A stretch of 46,461 nucleotides of DNA from Lachnospiraceae bacterium UBA7589. GTDB lineage: Bacteria > Bacillota > Clostridia > Lachnospirales > Lachnospiraceae. Positions within the stretch are counted from its first letter, which is position 1. Each line of letters begins with the position of its first letter. Positions 27,172 through 35,575 of the stretch are shown here, one piece after another. The notes beneath the pieces are model-generated. The model saw only the letters and a list, made by a program, of their open reading frames with translations. It was not told the origin of the DNA and made no database searches. The DNA is taken from assembly GCA_002476495.1 (NCBI GenBank), contig DLKL01000018.1:92040-138500 (forward strand). Reading direction: 5' to 3'. Position numbers and translations under genes: made by a program.

Positions 27172-27966
27172 TTATATCTCTGCACATCTTCCTGTAGTAC
27201 AAAAATCAATTACATCTTCATATTTCATGCTGCCACCAAAAATATCCAAGGCACTTCCAACAGTGACATCAACCCTGTCTCTTCCCAGCAATTTAATTCT
27301 GTCAAGATGGTAAAAGCTGCCAATTCCGCCGGCGTAAGTTATGGGAATTTTTCCCCAGGAGCCAAGAAGCGTCACCAGCTCCTCCTCTATACCTGAGGCC
27401 TTTCCTTCCACATCAACGGCATGAATAAGATATTCATCGCAATAGTCTGCCAGCATATCAAGGATGGACTCATCCAGCACAACTTCTGTAAACTTCTGCC
27501 ATCTGTCGGTTACAATATAATATCTTCCGTCCCTTTTCCGGCAGCTCAAATCCAGAACAAGACGTTTCTTCCCGACTGTAGCTGCCATTTTGTCCAGATT
27601 GTCCATGTTAATCCTTCCATCCTTAAAAACATAGGATGTAACGATAACATGGCTGGCTCCCATATCGAGAAAACTCCCGGCATTTTCGGGATTAATGCCT
27701 CCTCCCAACTGAAGTCCTCCGGGATATGCCCCAAGCGCCAGTCCGGCCTGCTCCACATCCTCGTGGTAAAAGGGGCCGGTAACAGGATTCAGCAGAATGA
27801 CATGTCCTCCGGTCAGACCACTTTCCCTGTACATATTACCATAAAAATCTCCGTTAAGCTGCGACACAAAATTTTCTCTCGGGGTATCAAGCTCATCTCT
27901 TAAGCTTCCGCCAACAATTTGCTTTACAGCTCCGTTATGTATATCAATACATGGACGAAATCTCAT
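27172..27966 (-). CDS. hisA: Eukaryotic-type HisA (ProFAR isomerase)
   Basis: HisA converts ProFAR to PRFAR in histidine synthesis. The 264-residue TIM barrel begins FRPCIDIHNGAVKQIVGG, the form of yeast HIS6 and plant enzymes rather than the usual bacterial start. Catalytic acids D8 and D139 (LVLDLSCRK) and the phosphate loops LGGGIN and YAGGIG are intact. I chose ATG 27966 after GGAGGAAAAT; an upstream reading to 28029 crosses the promoter. No other histidine gene is near; it heads the hisA-GH9-yfhO run. Confidence 0.88.
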   Translation of the reverse strand: MRFRPCIDIHNGAVKQIVGGSLRDELDTPRENFVSQLNGDFYGNMYRESGLTGGHVILLNPVTGPFYHEDVEQAGLALGAYPGGLQLGGGINPENAGSFLDMGASHVIVTSYVFKDGRINMDNLDKMAATVGKKRLVLDLSCRKRDGRYYIVTDRWQKFTEVVLDESILDMLADYCDEYLIHAVDVEGKASGIEEELVTLLGSWGKIPITYAGGIGSFYHLDRIKLLGRDRVDVTVGSALDIFGGSMKYEDVIDFCTTGRCAEI

Positions 27967-28019
27967 ATTTTCCTCCGGATATAAAATTATTAAGGTTTTT
28001 ATCAAACACAATTTAAGTA

Positions 28020-28048
28020 ATTCTACCACATTAACCCCACATATTCAA
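28020..28048 (-). promoter_or_regulatory. Promoter of the hisA-GH9-yfhO operon
   Basis: On the minus strand TTGAAT (28048-28043) and TAGAAT (28025-28020) are 17 bp apart, with TGG extending the -10. It gives a leader of about 47 bases to the hisA ATG and stands divergent from the promoter at 28071. Confidence 0.7.
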
Positions 28049-28070
28049 CTTTATTTGGTGAAACCTCCTC

Positions 28071-28099
28071 TTTACTGACCTCGCCTCATGGGGTATAAT
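28071..28099 (+). promoter_or_regulatory. Promoter of the AAA+ ATPase gene
   Basis: TTTACT (28071-28076) and TATAAT (28094-28099) with a 17-bp spacer, 65 bp before the ATG at 28164. Confidence 0.65.
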
Positions 28100-28163
28100 T
28101 TCCAATATACAAACCATAAATAATACAAATATAAAATATAGTTTATTAAAAAGGAAGGTTATT

Positions 28164-29567
28164 ATGAGTGACACTTTAAAGCAGGAATTAAACGATTGCT
28201 ATATGTATGGTGAAATTATTACCCACCAGGGGTTTGGCCCTAAAACCGGAATTACCATGAAAGAAATGATACGCTTTGATTTATTACAGTTTCTGGCATA
28301 TCTTCTCGACTCATCCAATACAGATTTATACCCGGAGATAAACTTTTTTCATCAATATCTGGGCGAATACTTTACCCCCGAAAAGCTGCTTATTTTCAGG
28401 AACAGCAGAATAAGTGCAAAAGACTTTGCCACAGAAATCCCCCGTTCCTTCACCTACTTTGCCGAGGCCGATTTGTCCGGTAAGTCAGCTTATACAACAA
28501 AGGGGTTTTCAAAATCAAGAAATCTTCTTAACCTATATGAGAAACTGGGGCAGGAATTTATTTCCGTTAATAATGATGTAACTCCGGAGGAGCTTAGACG
28601 GCTTACAGATTACACACTTCAGATTGAAAACTATCTCAGAAAGCTAAAGCTTTACGAACCGGGGCAGGGTCCTATAGCACAAAGCTCCGGAAATGCCTCC
28701 ATCAACGGTATGAAAGGGGTTCTTAACAAAAAGGAAATCGGCGACAGTGACTACACCCTGGAGGAGGTCATGGAAGAGTTAAACAATCTGGTAGGGCTAG
28801 AGCAGGTCAAAAAGGAAATTAAGAGCCTTATCAATCTTCTAAAGGTAAAGAAAATGCGCAAGGAAAGAGGAATGCAACAGCCATCAATGACTCTCCACAT
28901 GGTTTTTTCAGGCAATCCGGGTACAGGTAAAACCACTGTGGCACGACTTCTTTCTAAGATATACAAAAGTCTTGAAATTCTGCCAAAGGGGCAGCTTGTT
29001 GAAGTTGACCGTTCAAATCTTGTGGAGGGATATGTGGGGCAGACAGCTACAAAGACCAAAGAGGTTGTGGAAAGTGCCCTTGGAGGTGTGCTTTTCATAG
29101 ACGAAGCATATACATTAACCTCCGGAAAGGACGGCAAGGACTTCGGACAAGAGGCCGTAGACACCCTGCTTAAGCTTATGGAGGACAACCGGGACAAGCT
29201 GGTAGTTATTGTAGCAGGGTACACTCAGCTTATGGAGGAATTTGTAAATTCCAATCCCGGATTAAAATCCCGTTTCAACAAATATATTATGTTTCAGGAC
29301 TACACCGGCGACCAGCTCTATGATATTTTTATGTCTATGTGTAAAAAACAGGATTATATTCCAAATGAACCGGGGAAAAAATATGTAAAAGAATATTTTA
29401 ATTCCCTGGTTGATAAGCATATCGAAAATTTTGCCAATGCCCGTGAGGTTCGCAACTATATGGAACGTGCCATCTCACGTCAGGCAACAAGGATTGTGGA
29501 AATAGATAATCCTTCAGATTCCCAGATAAGAACCCTGACAAAATCAGATTTAGAAGAGGATATTTAA
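28164..29567 (+). CDS. CbxX/CfxQ (SpoVK-like) AAA+ ATPase
   Basis: This 467-residue cytoplasmic protein has an N-terminal helical region (about 1-165) resembling TerB-type domains, then a flexible linker, then one AAA+ domain. Walker A is GNPGTGKT (250-257), Walker B is GVLFIDEA (308-315), and NPGLKSRFNKYI holds the arginine finger region. The family includes rubisco activase CbbX and SpoVK of sporulation, which remodel other proteins. Its target here is unknown. It is followed after three bases by an unknown membrane protein gene, so the two may act together. Confidence 0.85.
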   Translation: MSDTLKQELNDCYMYGEIITHQGFGPKTGITMKEMIRFDLLQFLAYLLDSSNTDLYPEINFFHQYLGEYFTPEKLLIFRNSRISAKDFATEIPRSFTYFAEADLSGKSAYTTKGFSKSRNLLNLYEKLGQEFISVNNDVTPEELRRLTDYTLQIENYLRKLKLYEPGQGPIAQSSGNASINGMKGVLNKKEIGDSDYTLEEVMEELNNLVGLEQVKKEIKSLINLLKVKKMRKERGMQQPSMTLHMVFSGNPGTGKTTVARLLSKIYKSLEILPKGQLVEVDRSNLVEGYVGQTATKTKEVVESALGGVLFIDEAYTLTSGKDGKDFGQEAVDTLLKLMEDNRDKLVVIVAGYTQLMEEFVNSNPGLKSRFNKYIMFQDYTGDQLYDIFMSMCKKQDYIPNEPGKKYVKEYFNSLVDKHIENFANAREVRNYMERAISRQATRIVEIDNPSDSQIRTLTKSDLEEDI

Positions 29568-29570
29568 GCC

Positions 29571-30878
29571 ATGAAGCTACCAAAAAGTGCAAAGAAAAAT
29601 ATGACATCCTTTATTCCCTATATCGCTGCCTTTATTTTTCTTACCTTTTTTGAGCTTTTGCTCCTTACAGGTACAGCCTCCATACCTAAAAAATCCATAC
29701 AGAAGAATGTGCAAAAATCCGCTGTATATATGACCCGAAATCAGGTATTTTTTGCATATAATCAGGCTGATCATGCCTCAATCATTGATCATTATGCAGA
29801 TTCCATCCTTCTCAATATAGTATACAACTATGATTCGGGACACCCTGTACGTTCTGCCCTGTCCTCCTCATACTACTATACTCCGGATAACAACGAAAAC
29901 TATAATCTGCTTTTTTCTGTGTCAAAAGGGGAAAAAACAAATTATGATTATACACGATACTGGCATGGCTCTGCCATAATAGTTAAACCCCTACTGATTT
30001 TCACAGATATTAATGGCATATATATTATTCTTGGTATTATCCTTGCAGCCTTATTTATTCTTCTTGCCATTCTGGTAAGGAAAAATACTCCTGAGGCCTT
30101 TATTCCCCTTTGCATATCCTTTTGTTGTATCTCGCCATGGTATATATCCATGAGCATGGAATACATATGGTGCTTTATCCTGACCTTTTCATTCTCAATA
30201 TATATATATATTGCATACAAAAAGAGAGGCTTAATATCCTCCCTGGCTTTTTTTATAATCGGAAATCTGACTGCATATTTCGATTTTCTCACCACTGAAA
30301 CTCTAACTCTGTTATTACCTGCAGCCCTTCTCATTGTGCTTGAATATGAATCAGGAAAATTTCATGCTTTAGCCCCCGGTTTAAAGCTTTTGACAGGAAG
30401 AGCCATACAATGGAGCTGCGGATATATACTTGCCTGGGTATCCAAATGGGGTATCGCCTCTGTTGTCCTGGAAAAAAATGTATTCTCCCAGGCTCTTACG
30501 GAGGCTAACCACCGTTTCAGCGGAGCAGCCTCTGACCTTGACGGACTTTCCCTGAGATTGAGTGCTCTGGCAAAAAACGTTTCCTGCCTGCTTCCTTTTA
30601 ACTTTATACCCACACATGCCTATGTATGGTTTCTGGTATTTATCCTGCTTTTTCTAATGGTTTACTATGTATTAAAGAAACCCGGAAGCATTCCTGCAAC
30701 AAAATTATTTTTTATTATAAGCATAATACCATACATAAGGTATTTTGTTTTAGGTAACCACTCTTATCTCCACTATTTCTTTACCTACAGAGCCCAGATG
30801 GTCAGTATTTTTTCCCTATGCATGGTATTATATTATGGTACATGTTGTAAAGCCGGAAGCTGTAAAAGGAAAACCTGA
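29571..30878 (+). CDS. Polytopic membrane protein, possible GT-C type glycosyltransferase
   Basis: This 435-residue protein has about nine membrane helices. The N-terminal helix (about 14-35) is followed by an outer loop of about 100 residues that ends YDYTRYWHGSAI before the second helix. That layout, with a conserved-looking YxRYWHG at the membrane face, recalls GT-C lipid-sugar transferases, but no catalytic acid can be named with certainty. I do not recognise a characterised homologue. It shares a transcript with the AAA+ gene and ends 2 bp before the convergent GGDEF gene. Confidence 0.55.
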   Translation: MKLPKSAKKNMTSFIPYIAAFIFLTFFELLLLTGTASIPKKSIQKNVQKSAVYMTRNQVFFAYNQADHASIIDHYADSILLNIVYNYDSGHPVRSALSSSYYYTPDNNENYNLLFSVSKGEKTNYDYTRYWHGSAIIVKPLLIFTDINGIYIILGIILAALFILLAILVRKNTPEAFIPLCISFCCISPWYISMSMEYIWCFILTFSFSIYIYIAYKKRGLISSLAFFIIGNLTAYFDFLTTETLTLLLPAALLIVLEYESGKFHALAPGLKLLTGRAIQWSCGYILAWVSKWGIASVVLEKNVFSQALTEANHRFSGAASDLDGLSLRLSALAKNVSCLLPFNFIPTHAYVWFLVFILLFLMVYYVLKKPGSIPATKLFFIISIIPYIRYFVLGNHSYLHYFFTYRAQMVSIFSLCMVLYYGTCCKAGSCKRKT

Positions 30879-30880
30879 CG

Positions 30881-32179
30881 CTATCGTATTTCCTCCCCCG
30901 GCCTCTTCTTGCTCTTTTTATCCTGATACATGGCACTATCCGCCTCTTTCATAAGCAGCTCGTAATCGTATCCCTTGTCACCATACGCCATTCCTACAGC
31001 CACAACGCAATCAATATTATCATTGGCAGAATTAAGTCTTTCCAGTTCACTTTTCCACCTTGACATTATATCATCGGCCTCAGTTTTTGACACATTGCGG
31101 GCAACCACCAGAAACTCATCTCCACCCATCCGATATCCATGAACCCGGTTATTCAGGATTTTTCGTATACTGTTTGCCGCCTTTATAATGAGTCGGTCGC
31201 CAGCCTCATGTCCAAACTTATCATTCATCAGTTTCAGATTATTTACATCAAAATTGAATATAGCGATTGAATCAAGATTACCGTATGTATCCTGGGAAAC
31301 TGTCAGGTACTTTCCCTTATTATACAGTCCGGTAAGCCCGTCATGTTCACTTTCATATACCAGTTTTTCTCTCATTATGCCATTTTCAGCATAAAGCTTT
31401 ATAACACTTTTAAGAGATTTTTCATTAATTGACTCCTGATCCATGCCGGGCCATACAAGTAAAAATATTGCATATTTTTGTCCGGAAGCATCACCACTTA
31501 CAAGAAGCCGGTAGCTGCTGCCCTCCTTACCTCCGTTTAAGGCAAATACTTCTTTAATTTTTTCCGGGAGACATTCCCATAAAATATCATCCTCACCTGA
31601 AATCGAAAAAATCTTTTGATTTTCCGGGGACATATCAATTCGGTCATTGCTATATATATTCCCCATTTTATTATAGGTAATAATATCCATCACTTCATCC
31701 CTTTGCAACAGAAAGAATGCCTTGCTGCTTTTAAAATATTCTGTAAGCAAGGGCAGAAGCTCATAATATGTATCATTAAGCTTTTCCATAACTGCTGCCT
31801 GAAAGCCTGAAAGCTTTCTGAAAAATGACATATACTTGGTGATATCCCTGTTAAGCCCCATATATTCTGTTATATCAGTGAGGAGATGAATTTTGTAATT
31901 CTTTCCCTCCTTCTCAAACATAGCCGAATTAAATCTGTAATACTTTTTTTCATCAGTATCAACATATTCCCATTCTATGGATTTTCCCTCCGGTTCAAGC
32001 TTAGGGCAGTCATCCATCCACATAAACACAGAATCTCCATCCATACCTACAATGTCATTTCCATACTTTTCCTTAAAGTAAGAATCTGCGTAGGCAACCT
32101 GGGAAGAGCCCTCTGCAATTATCAGAACCCCACCTACCTTGTCTGTGACAAATTCAATAATTTCTTTGCTAAAATCCAT
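30881..32179 (-). CDS. PAS-GGDEF diguanylate cyclase
   Basis: This 432-residue soluble protein makes c-di-GMP from two GTP. A PAS-like sensor (about 1-115) and a second, GAF-sized region (about 120-265) precede the GGDEF domain. The active site is intact: FNFDVNNLKLMND and MGGDEF at 352-356. The upstream inhibitory RxxD site is missing (RVHG at 345-348), so product feedback at that site is unlikely. No membrane helix is present. It is the last gene of the nine-gene run, 14 bp after the STAS gene. Confidence 0.92.
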   Translation of the reverse strand: MDFSKEIIEFVTDKVGGVLIIAEGSSQVAYADSYFKEKYGNDIVGMDGDSVFMWMDDCPKLEPEGKSIEWEYVDTDEKKYYRFNSAMFEKEGKNYKIHLLTDITEYMGLNRDITKYMSFFRKLSGFQAAVMEKLNDTYYELLPLLTEYFKSSKAFFLLQRDEVMDIITYNKMGNIYSNDRIDMSPENQKIFSISGEDDILWECLPEKIKEVFALNGGKEGSSYRLLVSGDASGQKYAIFLLVWPGMDQESINEKSLKSVIKLYAENGIMREKLVYESEHDGLTGLYNKGKYLTVSQDTYGNLDSIAIFNFDVNNLKLMNDKFGHEAGDRLIIKAANSIRKILNNRVHGYRMGGDEFLVVARNVSKTEADDIMSRWKSELERLNSANDNIDCVVAVGMAYGDKGYDYELLMKEADSAMYQDKKSKKRPGEEIR

Positions 32180-32193
32180 ATGTATACTCCTTT

Positions 32194-32496
32194 TTATGCA
32201 AAATTGAGAATATCGGCAAAGCCTGTCATCTCAAAGACCTCCATAACGTCTCCGATTACATTTTTTACCACCATATCGCCACCATAAGAATTCATTTTTT
32301 TCTGCGCCCAAAGAATTCCCCTTAAGCCTGAGCTGGCTACATAATCGCACTTTTCCATATCTAAAACAAAATGTTTTACATCACTTGTCAGATTCTCCTC
32401 CAGTTCCTTCATAAGCAGGGACGCTGCATTTGTATCCAATCTCCCACTTACAGCCATCAACAGACTGTCCCCATTTTGCTCTTTAATAATCTCCAT
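32194..32496 (-). CDS. STAS-domain anti-sigma factor antagonist
   Basis: This 100-residue single STAS domain, like SpoIIAA/RsbV, binds an anti-sigma kinase when unphosphorylated. The phospho-acceptor is expected at S56 in YVASSGLRG. The usual aspartate two residues before the serine is alanine here, as in some other STAS proteins. It follows the RsbW-like kinase gene by 36 bp, and the PPM phosphatase at 35576 is the obvious enzyme to dephosphorylate it. Confidence 0.9.
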   Translation of the reverse strand: MEIIKEQNGDSLLMAVSGRLDTNAASLLMKELEENLTSDVKHFVLDMEKCDYVASSGLRGILWAQKKMNSYGGDMVVKNVIGDVMEVFEMTGFADILNFA

Positions 32497-32532
32497 AATA
32501 TCCTCCTTAATTTTTTTCTGATATCTGCTTTG

Positions 32533-32955
32533 TTACCATGCCTTTTCCATGATAATTACATTTTTGTTATCCTCCCGATGGTATTCAACCTTGTCCATAA
32601 TCTTTTTTACCATGAATATTCCAAGCCCGCCTATGTTTCTTTCTTCTGCAGAAAGTGTTATATCCGGATCCGGGCGTGAAAAAGGGTCAAAGGGAACTCC
32701 CCAATCTTGTATTTCAATACGCACATTACCACTTCCCTGTGAATTTTCTGTATATATCCGTATTATACATGTTCCTCCCGGAAATTCATATGCATATCCC
32801 GCAACATTTGCAAAAAGCTCCTCCATGCACACACTTACCCTGGACACAGTTTTTATAGGGCAGTCACATTGTTCAAGCTCTTCCTCCAAAGTTCTCATTA
32901 CCACATCCAGATTCTTTATATCTGCATCCACTTCCAGCTCACAACATTTTTCCAA
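32533..32955 (-). CDS. RsbW/SpoIIAB-like serine kinase
   Basis: This 140-residue GHKL ATPase should bind a partner and phosphorylate the adjacent STAS protein. The ATP site has EELFANVAGYAY (with its Mg-binding asparagine), DWGVPFDP and GGLGIFMVKKIMD, so it looks active. I chose TTG 32955, eight bases after GGGGG in a near-perfect ribosome site; ATG 32961 and GTG 32970 lie in or before that site. No sigma factor gene is adjacent, so its target may be encoded elsewhere or may not be a sigma factor. Confidence 0.85.
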   Translation of the reverse strand: MEKCCELEVDADIKNLDVVMRTLEEELEQCDCPIKTVSRVSVCMEELFANVAGYAYEFPGGTCIIRIYTENSQGSGNVRIEIQDWGVPFDPFSRPDPDITLSAEERNIGGLGIFMVKKIMDKVEYHREDNKNVIIMEKAW

Positions 32956-32989
32956 AAACATCACCCCCACATTTTATACGCAGATCATC

Positions 32990-33769
32990 TTAAAGCTCCC
33001 TTAAAAAATCCAGGGATGACATTATTCTATCAAAGCCCTTTACTTCAATTAGCACTGATGCTCCGGCAAAATATTTGTCATAGCAGGCTTTAAACCTGTT
33101 CCAGTCTATCTTTCCTTCTCCCACAGCCATATGCAGATCATTTTTAAAATCATTATCATTAATATGAATATGCTTAGTATATGGCGCCAGAGCTTCTACC
33201 CATGAGAGAATATCCTTCTCATGGCCAAACACATGGGCATGGGCATAGTCAAAGCATATTCCAAACCCTTCCCGGTTCTTCATCTTCTCCCCAAGCCGGC
33301 TCAACAGCTCAGGTGTATCATCAAACATATTTTCAATGCATATTTGTATATCCTTATACTTATCAAGCTTTTTATTCCAATATTCCGCATTTCTCTCAAC
33401 CCAGTCCCTCCTATAGGACGGCAGAGTAAAATTAGCCACATAGTTTGTGTGAAATATAACCTTCTCCGAGCCCAGTTTTCTTGCTATATCTATACTTTGC
33501 TCCACCCGGTAATCTGATACCTTTGCAATAAGAGGATCGTCCGAAAAAACCGTAACATCCAGAAACGCACCATGGCTGGTTGTATACCGGGGCAGCTCCC
33601 TGCTTTCTTTATATATATTTACTACTTTTTCCACTTCATCTCTGTTTTCCAGTACAGTGGGCATAAAAAAGTCATTGTATTCAAAGCCAAGGTTCTCTTT
33701 GCAGGCAAGAGCTTCGTATTTGTCAATTTCACCTCTGTCAGGTATTATCAAAAGCTTTTCAAATTTCAA
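32990..33769 (-). CDS. Sugar phosphate isomerase/epimerase-like TIM barrel
   Basis: This 259-residue protein is of the AP-endonuclease-2 (xylose isomerase-like) fold. Metal ligands are visible: E in CIENMFD, D and H in CFDYAHAH, H in KHIHIND, and E in LIEVKG. Members are sugar isomerases, epimerases or endonucleases IV; the substrate is not predictable. The start is TTG at 33769, 8-9 bases after AGGAGG, which overlaps the stop of the cyclase gene (5 bp apart). Its place inside a signalling operon is unexpected. Confidence 0.8.
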   Translation of the reverse strand: MKFEKLLIIPDRGEIDKYEALACKENLGFEYNDFFMPTVLENRDEVEKVVNIYKESRELPRYTTSHGAFLDVTVFSDDPLIAKVSDYRVEQSIDIARKLGSEKVIFHTNYVANFTLPSYRRDWVERNAEYWNKKLDKYKDIQICIENMFDDTPELLSRLGEKMKNREGFGICFDYAHAHVFGHEKDILSWVEALAPYTKHIHINDNDFKNDLHMAVGEGKIDWNRFKACYDKYFAGASVLIEVKGFDRIMSSLDFLREL

Positions 33770-33774
33770 GTATT

Positions 33775-35559
33775 CTACCTCCTGACACCCTTTACTGAAT
33801 ACACAAAAATCTCCCTGGATTTACCCTTTAACGGTATTGCACCTATATCTTCCACATCAATCCGGTCTTTAAGTCTGTCATATACCTCCCGGCTTATAAG
33901 AACCTGTCCCTTTTTTGCATTGGCTTCAAGTCTGGCCGCTGTATTAACAGTATCACCTATAGCAGTAAAATCCATTCTGAAATCACAGCCAATATTACCT
34001 ACAACAGCAGGTCCACAATTAACACCCACTCCAAAGCCCACACTTCTTCCGAACTCCTTCATAAGCTTTTCTTCCAGAGCAGCTCCTCCCTCAACAATGT
34101 CCATGGCTGCACATACTGCCCGGAATACATAATCCTCCAGATCAAACGGTGAATTAAACACAGCCATAGTGGCATCTCCCACGAATTTGTCCAGGGTTCC
34201 TCTATTTTTAAATATAGCAGCTGTGGTAAGCTCCAGATAATTATTGAGAATCTCCACCACCTGCTCCGGAGGAAGTGCCTCTGACATTGTGGTAAAGCCT
34301 CTTATGTCCACAAACAAAACAGCTATATCCCTGTTTTCACCACCAAGCTTAATATGAAAATCACCCTTTTTCGATATTTCATCCACCACTTCAGGTGCCA
34401 CATATTTTTTGAACGCATTTAATACCTTTTTCTGCTTGATTTTTTCAATCAGATATCCTATGGCAAGACAATAAATATATGATAAGAGCATTACAAGTGG
34501 CATATAGCAAAGACTTACTGTTATTCCGTTGTTATTAAGCACCACTCCCGCCACAAGCTCAGCCGCTATTGCTATAACGAGAAGTATTGTAGCAAGGGAA
34601 ATCTTAATCCTCTTAAAGAGAAAATGAAGAATACCACATACCAATCCTGTAATAATTCCATATATATAAGGATTACCATTTGTGGAGAATCTGTCCTCCA
34701 TAAACGCCTGCAAAATGTTAGCATGTATCTCCACTCCAAACATCTGCCTGCTATATCCGTTAGGAACATTAAAATTGTCCTGCATTCCAGAAGCATACGC
34801 CCCCACCAGAACCACGCCGTCCTTAAATATACGGGTGTCTATCCTGCCTTCAAGCACATCTACAAAGGAAACATACTCATAATCTCCCGGCTTACCCGAG
34901 TAATTTATAAGTGTACGACCTGTTTTATCAGCTTTTACCTGCTGTGGAGTCAGATTATTTTTTTCACAATAAATATCATATATCTGACGGGAGAACATAT
35001 TAAGCTTCTCACCTTCACAGCTTTCCTCCATTATCACTCTTCTTACTGTTCCGTCTGAATCCTGGGCAACATTGGTATAGCCGAGGACGGCTGCCTCCTT
35101 TAAATCTTCATATGGATATATAACATAATCCACAGGATAGGTCTTTGTGCCATTTCCATCATCCTCAGGCTTCTCCTTATATATGAGCTGTGTTGCTACC
35201 ACAACATTGTCACCGGCTTTTGCCTGTTCGGCAAATGCCATATCTCCCTCCTTATCCACATTGCCGGAAAAAATAATATCAAAGCCTATTACAGCCGGTC
35301 TGGCATCCGGATTGGAATTAAGAATTTCCACAAGATTGCTGTAGTATTGTCTTGACCAGGTATTTATTGGTCCAAGCTCCTCCAGAGTTTTTTCATCTAT
35401 TCCGATTATTTTTATATTTCCCGATATTCCTCTGGGAATCTGGTAAAGAGCATCCTTTAGTATATAGTCCAGAGGAGATATGAGATTAAATACTGTTAAA
35501 ACGAATGTGACAAAGCATACAACTAATGCTTCCAGAATATCTCTTACACTTTTTTTCAT
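33775..35559 (-). CDS. CHASE2-domain class III adenylate cyclase
   Basis: This 594-residue membrane protein has one N-terminal helix (about 10-30), an outer CHASE2 sensor domain (about 35-295), three helices (about 299-315, 320-341, 349-370) and a cytoplasmic cyclase domain (about 405-585). Key residues are intact: metal aspartates D418 and D462, adenine-selecting K458 and T532, and transition-state N539 and R543. It should make cAMP in response to an envelope signal. Such cyclases are uncommon in Clostridia. It lies 16 bp downstream of a gene encoding a cNMP-binding phosphatase. Confidence 0.93.
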   Translation of the reverse strand: MKKSVRDILEALVVCFVTFVLTVFNLISPLDYILKDALYQIPRGISGNIKIIGIDEKTLEELGPINTWSRQYYSNLVEILNSNPDARPAVIGFDIIFSGNVDKEGDMAFAEQAKAGDNVVVATQLIYKEKPEDDGNGTKTYPVDYVIYPYEDLKEAAVLGYTNVAQDSDGTVRRVIMEESCEGEKLNMFSRQIYDIYCEKNNLTPQQVKADKTGRTLINYSGKPGDYEYVSFVDVLEGRIDTRIFKDGVVLVGAYASGMQDNFNVPNGYSRQMFGVEIHANILQAFMEDRFSTNGNPYIYGIITGLVCGILHFLFKRIKISLATILLVIAIAAELVAGVVLNNNGITVSLCYMPLVMLLSYIYCLAIGYLIEKIKQKKVLNAFKKYVAPEVVDEISKKGDFHIKLGGENRDIAVLFVDIRGFTTMSEALPPEQVVEILNNYLELTTAAIFKNRGTLDKFVGDATMAVFNSPFDLEDYVFRAVCAAMDIVEGGAALEEKLMKEFGRSVGFGVGVNCGPAVVGNIGCDFRMDFTAIGDTVNTAARLEANAKKGQVLISREVYDRLKDRIDVEDIGAIPLKGKSREIFVYSVKGVRR

Positions 35560-35575
35560 TAATATGATCCCCCGT

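Noticed and set aside
28071..28099. A shared regulatory site between divergent hisA and AAA+ promoters
   Set aside because: The promoters are distinct and no palindrome between them was found.
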